A DNA stretch of 32,131 nt. Origin: an uncultured Muribaculaceae bacterium (GTDB lineage: Bacteria; Bacteroidota; Bacteroidia; Bacteroidales; Muribaculaceae). The notes beneath the pieces were generated by a model. The model made no database searches. It saw only the letters and a program-made list of their open reading frames with translations, and was not told the DNA's origin. The position numbers were made by a program, and so were the translations under genes. The DNA lies in contig CAMWYR010000027.1 in the NCBI GenBank assembly GCA_947178505.1, positions 1 through 32,131 of the forward strand. Direction: 5' to 3'. This document shows, in pieces, positions 15,955 to 22,782 of the stretch; position 1 is the first letter of the stretch, and each line of letters begins with the position of its first letter.

Positions 15955-17100
15955 TCAGTCGGTGGGGCGGTCGCGGAGGGAGGCGACAATGTTTTCGGCG
16001 GCGAACTCGGCGGCGATGTATGTGCCGAGCTTGCGCTGCATGTTGCGGTAGCCCTGCAGCTGGAAGTCGCGCCGGGGCGACGGCTGGAGCAACGGAGAGA
16101 GCTCGCGGGCAATTGAGTCGACAGTGCATTTGTGCACGAGCAGCTCGGGCACGATCTCATTGTTGACAATCAGATTGGGAAGCGACACATATTTCACTTT
16201 CAGCAGCTTTTCCATGATCTTATAGGATATGGCAAGGCCGTTGGCCCGGTAGACCACCACCTGCGGCGTCCCGATGAGCGCCGTCTCGAGCGTGGCCGTG
16301 CCCGACGTGACCACCGCAGCCGTGGCATACTTGAGCAGCGTCGGCGTCGAACCGAACACAAGCTTCAGGCCGGGATCCTGTGCCACCTCACGGTAGAACT
16401 TCTCGCCAACAGCCGGAGCAGCCCCCACGACATACTGGAATTCCGGGAACCGCTTCGCCGCCTCAATCATCAGCGGCAGGTTGTTGCGGATCTCGCCGCG
16501 GCGCGAGCCGGGAAGCAGCGCGATGATCGGCCGCTCGTCGGCCAGTCCCTGACGCTCCATAAAGTGCTTCTTCGGTGGAAGATGCCCCATATAGTGGGCC
16601 ACCTCCTGCACCGACGGGTTGCCTACGTATGTCACCTCATAGCCATGCTTCTTGTAGAAATCCACCTCAAAGGGAAGGATCGAATACATGCGGTCGACAT
16701 ATTTCTTGATTGAGCGCACGCGGAATTCCTTCCAGGCCCACACCTTCGGCGAGATGAAATAATGCACCGGCACGCCGAGGCGATGGGCAAACTTCGCCAT
16801 GCGGAGGTTGAAGCCCGGATAGTCCACAAGCACGAGCGCGTCGGGCCGGTATTCCTTCATCAGGCGTCGGGCACGCCCCATATTCGACAGCAGCGAGGGG
16901 AGCTTGCGGATCACCTCGCTGAATCCCATCACGTTCATGCGGTCGTAATGCACGTCGGGATTCCTGCGGGCCTCAGCGGCCATCAGGTCGCCCCCGAAGA
17001 AGCGGAATTCAGCCTGCGGGTCAAATTGCTTGATGTATTTTATAAGATGGGAGGCATGCAGATCGCCGGATGCCTCCCCGGCTATTAGCATATATTTCAT
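15955..17100 (-). CDS. lpxB: Lipid-A-disaccharide synthase LpxB
   Basis: LpxB joins UDP-2,3-diacylglucosamine to lipid X to make the lipid A disaccharide, working as a peripheral glycosyltransferase (GT19) on the inner face of the inner membrane. The 381-aa length is normal. Family motifs are present: GEASGDLHA (8-16), VDYPGFNLR (92-100), SPKVWAWK (117-124), VGNP (159-162) and LLPGSRRGE (195-203). The gene is transcribed divergently from the lipoprotein gene across a 62-bp gap. No terminator lies close to its stop codon; the first one seen in its direction is at 15482-15522. Confidence 0.95.
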   Translation of the reverse strand: MKYMLIAGEASGDLHASHLIKYIKQFDPQAEFRFFGGDLMAAEARRNPDVHYDRMNVMGFSEVIRKLPSLLSNMGRARRLMKEYRPDALVLVDYPGFNLRMAKFAHRLGVPVHYFISPKVWAWKEFRVRSIKKYVDRMYSILPFEVDFYKKHGYEVTYVGNPSVQEVAHYMGHLPPKKHFMERQGLADERPIIALLPGSRRGEIRNNLPLMIEAAKRFPEFQYVVGAAPAVGEKFYREVAQDPGLKLVFGSTPTLLKYATAAVVTSGTATLETALIGTPQVVVYRANGLAISYKIMEKLLKVKYVSLPNLIVNNEIVPELLVHKCTVDSIARELSPLLQPSPRRDFQLQGYRNMQRKLGTYIAAEFAAENIVASLRDRPTD

Positions 17101-17162
17101 CGCGTGGATATGTTCGGGCCCGGAGGTTGAAATATTCAGGCGCTCAGGGCGTTGATAGTAAT

Positions 17163-18593
17163 ATGAAGCAGATGCGTTATTTTATACTGACTCTTATCGG
17201 AGTGATAAGTTTAATGGCGGTGGGATGTATCGAGGATGGATTCACCGCATCGTCGTCGGATGTGCTTGCCTTTTCGCGCGACACGGTGACGTTCGACACC
17301 GTGTTCACCGATCTTGGGACGCCCACGGCGCGGCTTGTCGTGCGCAACGCTGCGAAGAAAGGGGTGATGATCAGTTCGATCCGGTTCCGCGACCCCGACA
17401 CGCGCTTCACGCTCAACGTCGACGGCATGAGCGGGCGCGAGTTCAGCGATGTTGAGATTCGCGGGCGCGACTCGATATATGTCTTCATCGAATGTTACAT
17501 CCCGGCCACGCAGGGAGCCTCGCCGGGGCTCGTGGCCGACGAACTGGAGTTCGTGACCAACGGCGTGACGCAGACGGTGCGCGTGGAGGCCTATGGACAA
17601 AACGTCACACGGTTGCGCAATGTTGTGTTAACTGCCGATACGCGTCTCACCGCGGAGCATCCTTACGTGATATTCGACTCGCTGACCGTGGCTAAGGGGG
17701 CGGTGCTCACCATTGATCCGGGAGCGCAGCTGCTGTTTCACGACGGGGCGTCGCTCGTCGTCGAGGGGCGTCTGCAGGCCGTCGGGACGCCGGAGGCTAA
17801 GATTCAGTTGCGCGGCGACCGGCTCGATAACGTGCTACCCGACGTGAGCTATGATATAATGGCGGGTCAGTGGCGCGGCGTGCGGATAGCTGCCGGTTCG
17901 TTCGACAACCGTCTGGAATGTGTCGACATGCGCTCCACTGTAAGCGGGCTTACCGTCGACTCCTGCGCTGACCTTTCGCGTCAGAAACTGACGCTGATCA
18001 ATTCCTGGCTGCATAATTCGCAGGGAAATGTGATCACGTCGTCGTATGCCAGGGTCGATGCCTACGGCTGCTGCTTCTCCGAGGCGGCAGGCTCGGTGGT
18101 GAGCCTTACGGGCGGAGAGCATGAGTTCTTGCAATGCACGATCGCCAACAATTATCTCTTCTCGGCCATACGCGGTGCACAGCTCAGCCTCAACCATGTG
18201 CTTCCCGCCCATGAAACTGAGAACGGGCAGCCGCTTATGCGCGCGCGTTTCTTCAATTCCATCATCTACGGGCTCGGCGTCGAACTTAACGAAAACGACT
18301 ACACCGGCAGCGATGTCGAGTTCCGCTACGTGTCGCTGAAATCGGCCGGGGAGGATGATGCCAATTTCATGAATTGCTTCTGGGACACCGACCCGATGTT
18401 CCTCACCGACCGTCCGAAATACTACTTCAACTACCGTCTTGCCGACGACTCACCCGTAAAGGGTTCGGCCGATGCGTCGCTCATCACGCCGCTCGTTCGC
18501 TACGACATGGATGGTGTCGACCGTCTCGGCTCCGTCGCCCCCTCGCTCGGCGCCTACCAATGGCGGCCGGGAGTCGCGCAGGAGGCCCGGTAA
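17163..18593 (+). CDS. Beta-helix lipoprotein
   Basis: The product from ATG 17163 is 476 aa and starts with a lipoprotein signal MKQMRYFILTLIGVISLMAV, then Gly-Cys, so Cys22 is the likely lipidated residue; IEDG follows. An immunoglobulin-like segment (about 30-155, with TFDTVFTDLGTPTARLVVRN) leads into a right-handed parallel beta-helix (about 175-420), seen as repeated short strands such as GAVLTIDPGAQLLFHDGAS. The end, GSVAPSLGAYQW, is typical of this Bacteroidales lipoprotein group. The frame stays open upstream to an ATG at 17070 inside lpxB, but only the 17163 start gives a signal peptide. Its function is unknown. Beta-helices often bind or cut polysaccharides, but no catalytic site is apparent. 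Confidence 0.87.
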   Translation: MKQMRYFILTLIGVISLMAVGCIEDGFTASSSDVLAFSRDTVTFDTVFTDLGTPTARLVVRNAAKKGVMISSIRFRDPDTRFTLNVDGMSGREFSDVEIRGRDSIYVFIECYIPATQGASPGLVADELEFVTNGVTQTVRVEAYGQNVTRLRNVVLTADTRLTAEHPYVIFDSLTVAKGAVLTIDPGAQLLFHDGASLVVEGRLQAVGTPEAKIQLRGDRLDNVLPDVSYDIMAGQWRGVRIAAGSFDNRLECVDMRSTVSGLTVDSCADLSRQKLTLINSWLHNSQGNVITSSYARVDAYGCCFSEAAGSVVSLTGGEHEFLQCTIANNYLFSAIRGAQLSLNHVLPAHETENGQPLMRARFFNSIIYGLGVELNENDYTGSDVEFRYVSLKSAGEDDANFMNCFWDTDPMFLTDRPKYYFNYRLADDSPVKGSADASLITPLVRYDMDGVDRLGSVAPSLGAYQWRPGVAQEAR

Positions 18594-18599
18594 TCAAAA

Positions 18600-18631
18600 T
18601 TTGCATAATCAAGGTTATTTTTGTAAATTTG
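18600..18631 (+). promoter_or_regulatory. Promoter of psd
   Basis: TTTG (18600-18603), a 20-bp spacer and TAAATTTG (18624-18631) match the Bacteroidetes vegetative promoter consensus exactly. The start site should fall near 18636-18640, leaving a leader of about 20-25 nt before the GTG at 18661. Confidence 0.75.
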
Positions 18632-18660
18632 CCGATTAAGAACACGAAACTTATCACGCA

Positions 18661-19332
18661 GTGAAGATACATCGCGAAGGAACCAATATACTTATCCTCT
18701 TATTTCTGGTGCTGGCGGCGCTCAACGTGCCCGTCTGGCTCTTCATGCCCCCCTATATCATACCGGGGTGTCTGTCAGCCTTATCGCTGGTGGTCTATCT
18801 CTTCGTGTTCAATTTCTTCCGCTGCCCGAAGCGCCATTACCGCGGCGAGCACCACGACCACGTGGTGAGCTCGGTCGACGGTAAGGTCGTCGCAATCGAA
18901 CGCGTGCAGGAAAACGAATGGCTCCGCTCGGAAGCCCTCATGGTGTCGGTATTCATGTCGCCCCTCAACGTACACGCCAACTGGTTCCCGGTCGACGGAA
19001 AGGTTGAATACGTTGCACATCACCGCGGCCGCTTCCTCTCCGCCTACCTGCCCAAGGCCAGCACCGAAAACGAGCGTAGCACCATCGGCATGCGTATGGA
19101 CAACGGCCGCCGCATCGTCGTGCGCCAGATCGCCGGAGCAATGGCCCGCCGCATCGTCACCTATGCCTACCCGGGCCAGCATGCAGACATCGACAACCAC
19201 CTCGGCTTCATTAAATTCGGCTCCCGCGTCGACATCTACCTCCCCGTAGATGCCGAAGTGCTTGTGAATATCGGCGACGTCACACGCGGTGGCCTCACGC
19301 CCCTCGCGATCGTGCGCGGCGAGAAAGAGTGA
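18661..19332 (+). CDS. psd: Phosphatidylserine decarboxylase proenzyme
   Basis: Psd removes CO2 from phosphatidylserine to make phosphatidylethanolamine at the inner membrane. The 223-aa length is that of the short (PSD-A type) family. Two hydrophobic segments (about 9-28 and 34-52) anchor it. SVDGKV (71-76) and SPLNVHANW (100-108) are conserved. LGFIKFGSRVDIYLP (181-195) contains the Gly187-Ser188 bond, where self-cleavage produces the pyruvoyl cofactor on the small alpha chain. The start is GTG at 18661, supported by the upstream promoter and by the MKIHREG start familiar in the order. It precedes pssA, which supplies its substrate. Confidence 0.95.
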   Translation: MKIHREGTNILILLFLVLAALNVPVWLFMPPYIIPGCLSALSLVVYLFVFNFFRCPKRHYRGEHHDHVVSSVDGKVVAIERVQENEWLRSEALMVSVFMSPLNVHANWFPVDGKVEYVAHHRGRFLSAYLPKASTENERSTIGMRMDNGRRIVVRQIAGAMARRIVTYAYPGQHADIDNHLGFIKFGSRVDIYLPVDAEVLVNIGDVTRGGLTPLAIVRGEKE

Positions 19333-19452
19333 ACGCGCCGTATCGCTCCGCAACTCCATAGCGCCGCTATTCACGAAGCCCGACATATGAAAGGAGAATA
19401 TTTATAATACAGAAATTATTCTGCAAGATGTAAATTTAATATAAGGAATGCT

Positions 19453-20148
19453 ATGAATATCATAACCCGTAATATACCTAATTCGATCACGTGTATCAAC
19501 CTGCTGTCGGGTATGATGGCAATCCTGTGTGCAGCCCGGGGCGACAATCAGCTCTGGGGCATGGAGGCCTACAACTGGGCCTATATCTTCATAGGCATCG
19601 CCGCCGTGGCCGACTTTCTCGACGGTTTCGCGGCACGGCTTCTTCACGCATATTCCGAACTCGGCAAACAGCTCGACTCCCTCTGCGACCTCATAAGCTT
19701 CGGTGTCGCACCGTCGGTGATAATGTACTACTGCCTCGGCACCGTCGGCGCCCCGGAGTGGACACACTGGATCACACTGCTAATTCCAGTGTGCGGCGCG
19801 TTGCGGCTCGCACGCTTCAATATCGACACCCGTCAGACCACCTCATTCATCGGACTCCCGATTCCCGCCAACGCAATTTTCTGGATCGGCTACTCCGCAC
19901 TCTGCTATATGGGAAGCCCTACGCTTACCGCATGGTGGTGCGTGCTGCCGGCAATCATCATCGAAAGCTGGCTTATGGTCTCGCCCGTGCGCCTCTTCTC
20001 GCTCAAGTTCAAGACCTGGGGCTGGAAAGACAACCAGTGGCGCTGGCTCCTTATCGCCACTGCACTGATGCTCATCTTCTGCATGGGAGTGCCCGGCCTG
20101 ATGTGGCTTATCATCGTCTACGTGGCCTACGGCTTGCTTGACCGATAA
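19453..20148 (+). CDS. pssA: CDP-diacylglycerol-serine O-phosphatidyltransferase
   Basis: PssA makes phosphatidylserine from CDP-diacylglycerol and serine; Psd, encoded 120 bp upstream, converts it to phosphatidylethanolamine. The 231-aa multi-pass protein carries the complete CDP-alcohol phosphatidyltransferase signature D57-G58-x2-A61-R62-x8-G71-x3-D75-x3-D79 in DFLDGFAARLLHAYSELGKQ onward. Several hydrophobic spans follow. The 120-bp gap from psd shows no clear TAnnTTTG element, and AAGGA lies just before the ATG, so cotranscription with psd is likely. Serine, and not glycerol phosphate, is inferred as the acceptor from the context and the membrane layout. Confidence 0.94.
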   Translation: MNIITRNIPNSITCINLLSGMMAILCAARGDNQLWGMEAYNWAYIFIGIAAVADFLDGFAARLLHAYSELGKQLDSLCDLISFGVAPSVIMYYCLGTVGAPEWTHWITLLIPVCGALRLARFNIDTRQTTSFIGLPIPANAIFWIGYSALCYMGSPTLTAWWCVLPAIIIESWLMVSPVRLFSLKFKTWGWKDNQWRWLLIATALMLIFCMGVPGLMWLIIVYVAYGLLDR

Positions 20149-20235
20149 CGAGGAATTATCCTTCACTCCGGCGCCCGGCCGGAGCACGAGCCGCTTTCGC
20201 GGCTGATGACCCGGGCAGCTTTAACACAGAAAGAA

Positions 20236-20640
20236 ATGTCTCTCATAATAATATTAGTGGTAATCGGGTTGCTCTACTGGCTCTGGCCCCGCATTTCCCG
20301 TTACCTCCGCCGTAAGGCGATAGAATATATGGCCCGGCGCACGGAAGATATGTTCCGCAAGATGGCCGGAATGCCACCCCGCGACGAGCAGCCGAAATCA
20401 AAGCGTAAATCCGCGGCATCGTCCCGCTCCTCGTCGTCATCGCGCGGCGGGTCGCAGCGTCCCCGGCGCCGATACCGCCCGGCAGCCCTGATGCAGCTCG
20501 TCGCTGTCGACGTCACATACACCGAGTACCGCGAATTCCGCTCCACAACCATCGCACCCGACGGCACAACCGTCGAATTCCGCTATGAGGAGCAGGTCAC
20601 CGATGTGAAATTCACCGAATATAAACATCCGCGCGCATGA
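20236..20640 (+). CDS. DUF4834-like membrane-anchored protein
   Basis: From ATG 20236 the product is 134 aa: one N-terminal membrane segment (MSLIIILVVIGLLYWLW), a basic region with SRYLRRKAIEYMARRTEDMF, a Ser/Arg-rich linker (about 65-90) and a beta-like tail with VEFRYEEQVTDVKFTEYK. This looks like the short Bacteroidales DUF4834 family, whose function is unknown. A longer frame from 20206 adds MTRAALTQKE before the membrane segment and is less likely. The stop overlaps the next ATG in an ATGA, so it is coupled to the HAD phosphatase. Confidence 0.78.
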   Translation: MSLIIILVVIGLLYWLWPRISRYLRRKAIEYMARRTEDMFRKMAGMPPRDEQPKSKRKSAASSRSSSSSRGGSQRPRRRYRPAALMQLVAVDVTYTEYREFRSTTIAPDGTTVEFRYEEQVTDVKFTEYKHPRA

Positions 20641-21482
20641 GCCCGACAAGCAAAACTCTTTACGTCAGCGATCTCGACGGCACACTGATGCAGCCCGACG
20701 CGAGCATCTCGCCTGCCGCCAAGGAGATGCTCAACCGGGCGATAGCCGCCGGCAAGCTCTTCACAATCGCCACGGCGCGCACGCCCGCAACAGTAGCCGG
20801 AATCCTGCAGGGTATCGACATGCGCCTCCCCGCAGTAGTGCTCACCGGGGCTGCCCTCTGGGATCCGCGCAGCGGCCGCTACAGCCGCGTACGCTACTTC
20901 AGCCCCGACGCCTCGCGACGTCTCGTCGATATCTACCGCCACACACAGACCCCGACATTCCTCTTCACCCTCGAAGACGACATGCTTGACATCTACCAGG
21001 TCGGCGGCCCGCTCACGCCCCTCCAGCAGGAATTCATGGAAGCTCGCATCCATAGCGGCTACAAGCGCTTCCACATCTCGCCCGACGGCAACGATACGCT
21101 TCCTGCCACGCTCGACAGGGTGGTGCTGTTCTATGCGTTGCTGCCCGATGCCAAGGCAGCGGCCACCTATGAAATAATGCGCGGCATCGGGGGAGTCCGG
21201 CCGCAGTACTATCACGATATATTCGGCCCCGAGACAGGTATTCTCGAGGCCTTCAGCAGCGATGCCACGAAGGCCTTCGCCGTGCGCGCGCTTGCCCGTG
21301 AATGCGGCGCCGACAGGATAGTATGCTTCGGCGACAACATCAACGATCTCCCCATGATGGCGGAGGCTGATGTGGCAGTTGCTGTCGAAAATGCCCTCCC
21401 CGAGGTGAAGGAGGCCGCCGACATTGTAATCGGGCCAAACACTTCGGATGCAGTGGCCCGGTTTATACTCGACCACGACTGA
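20637..21482 (+). CDS. Cof-type HAD-IIB phosphatase
   Basis: This 281-aa cytosolic protein belongs to the haloacid dehalogenase superfamily, subclass IIB (Cof type), which removes phosphate from small molecules such as sugar phosphates and flavin or pyridoxal phosphates. The four motifs are intact: nucleophile D12 and acid D14 in SDLDGTL, TIATAR (43-48), Lys212 in TKAFAVRAL, and GDNINDLPMM (232-241). The central cap domain (about 85-195) decides specificity and cannot be read here. The start overlaps the DUF4834 gene by 4 bp and the stop is 17 bp before the sensor kinase, so all three form one transcription unit. Confidence 0.92.
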   Translation: MSPTSKTLYVSDLDGTLMQPDASISPAAKEMLNRAIAAGKLFTIATARTPATVAGILQGIDMRLPAVVLTGAALWDPRSGRYSRVRYFSPDASRRLVDIYRHTQTPTFLFTLEDDMLDIYQVGGPLTPLQQEFMEARIHSGYKRFHISPDGNDTLPATLDRVVLFYALLPDAKAAATYEIMRGIGGVRPQYYHDIFGPETGILEAFSSDATKAFAVRALARECGADRIVCFGDNINDLPMMAEADVAVAVENALPEVKEAADIVIGPNTSDAVARFILDHD

Positions 21483-21489
21483 AAACTAC

Positions 21490-21494
21490 GGAGG
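21490..21494 (+). promoter_or_regulatory. Shine-Dalgarno site of the sensor-kinase gene
   Basis: GGAGG is placed 5 nt before the ATG at 21500. It fixes the start codon and is unusually strong for this phylum. Confidence 0.6.
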
Positions 21495-21499
21495 AAGTC

Positions 21500-22738
21500 A
21501 TGAAATTGGGTCAGTATTTCGAACGTCTCCGCAGCGGCAAGCTTGCCGTGATTATCTTCGCCACCGTCGCGATGATCGTGTTCGCCCTCATCTCCAACAA
21601 TCTTGTCAAGCAACTCGCCGCCCAGGAGCGCGAGCGCATGGATATATGGGCAAGCGCCACCGAACGCCTGGCAAAGGCCGATGTCGACGCCGACTTCGAA
21701 TTTCTCCTCTCCATCATCTCGCAGAACAACACGATTCCGGTGCTCATCACCGATTCAGCCTTCAATATCTCCGAATTCCGCAATTTCTCCCTCCCCGACG
21801 CGAATGATGCAGACAAATCGCTCTTCAGCGACCTCTCCGCGCGCAACCGCGAATGGCTCGCGAAACGGGTGCACGGAGCCGCCGGTAGTACCCCGCTCCA
21901 CGAACTGGCCCTCAGCAACAACCATTTCATCGAGGTTGAGCTCCCCGGCGGAAGCCATCAGTACATTTACTACGAAGACTCCACGCTGCTGCGCAGTCTG
22001 AGCCTCTATCCTTACCTGCAGATGGTGGTGATGATCACGCTCGCCGTCATTCTCTATCTCGCCGTGGTCAGCACGAAGCGCGCCGAGCAGAACCGCGTCT
22101 GGGTCGGACTCTCCAAAGAGACAGCCCATCAGCTAGGCACGCCGATATCGTCGCTCATGGCCTGGACCGAATACCTGCGGGCCGACGGCCTCGACCCTGA
22201 GGTGACCGACGAACTCGATAAGGACGTGAAGCGCCTCTCAACCATCGCCGACCGATTCTCCAAGATCGGTTCGCGCCCCGATATGGAGCTCGAATACATC
22301 AATCAGACAGTAGCCGGTTCGCTCGACTATATGCGCCGCAGAGTGTCAAACCGAGTGGAAATCAACATGCACCTTAGCGACGACGACCATGGCGTGCTCC
22401 TCTCGAGGCCCCTCTTCGAGTGGGTGATGGAAAACCTCACAAAGAACGCCGTCGACGCAATGGCAGGAGTTGGGCGTATCGACATCACCACCGGCTCCGA
22501 TAAGAACCGCGTCTGGATCGAAGTGGCCGACACCGGCAAGGGTATTCCCCGCAAGAAATTCAAGACCGTCTTCAAGCCCGGCTACACCACCAAGAAGCGT
22601 GGCTGGGGCCTCGGCCTGACGCTCGTGAAGCGCATTATCGAAGACTATCACGGCGGCGAAATCTACGTCAAGGAGTCCGAACCGGGCAAACGCACCGTGT
22701 TCCGCATCGAATTTCCCGTGTCGGCTCCAAAAAAATAG
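21500..22738 (+). CDS. Orphan membrane sensor histidine kinase
   Basis: The 412-aa protein has two membrane spans (about 14-32 and 173-191) around an extracytoplasmic sensing domain of about 140 residues, then a kinase core. The phospho-acceptor histidine is about residue 210 in SKETAHQLGTPISSL. The N box (NLTKNAVDAM), the G1 box (DTGKGIP) and the G2 box (GWGLGLTLV) are complete. I see no HAMP or PAS domain. No response regulator lies in the window, so the partner must be elsewhere. It is last in the DUF4834-HAD-kinase unit, and psd/pssA upstream makes an envelope or lipid signal a possible input, although this is only context. Confidence 0.92.
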   Translation: MKLGQYFERLRSGKLAVIIFATVAMIVFALISNNLVKQLAAQERERMDIWASATERLAKADVDADFEFLLSIISQNNTIPVLITDSAFNISEFRNFSLPDANDADKSLFSDLSARNREWLAKRVHGAAGSTPLHELALSNNHFIEVELPGGSHQYIYYEDSTLLRSLSLYPYLQMVVMITLAVILYLAVVSTKRAEQNRVWVGLSKETAHQLGTPISSLMAWTEYLRADGLDPEVTDELDKDVKRLSTIADRFSKIGSRPDMELEYINQTVAGSLDYMRRRVSNRVEINMHLSDDDHGVLLSRPLFEWVMENLTKNAVDAMAGVGRIDITTGSDKNRVWIEVADTGKGIPRKKFKTVFKPGYTTKKRGWGLGLTLVKRIIEDYHGGEIYVKESEPGKRTVFRIEFPVSAPKK

Positions 22739-22750
22739 AATTGAATAAGG

Positions 22751-22778
22751 TTGCTTTGCCCAAAATTTGCTAAATTTG
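22751..22778 (+). promoter_or_regulatory. Promoter of pheT, predicting a leaderless mRNA
   Basis: TAAATTTG (22771-22778) is an exact -7 element, with TTG at 22751-22753 and a 17-bp spacer, slightly short. The ATG of pheT is at 22783, only 4 nt after the element, so the predicted start site falls on or next to the start codon. Confidence 0.6.
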
Positions 22779-22782
22779 CAAT

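Noticed and set aside
15720..16169. 149-aa minus-strand ORF overlapping the end of lpxB
   Set aside because: Its first half is out of frame inside lpxB, which is intact; only the last 70 codons lie outside, and they lack a start.
17070..17162. N-terminal extension of the lipoprotein frame into lpxB
   Set aside because: The extra 31 residues would hide the lipoprotein signal that starts at 17163.
20206..20235. Earlier ATG for the DUF4834-like gene
   Set aside because: The extra ten residues precede the membrane segment; ATG 20236 gives the normal family start.
20583..21476. 297-aa minus-strand ORF opposite the HAD gene
   Set aside because: The plus frame has all four HAD motifs; the minus frame is compositional.
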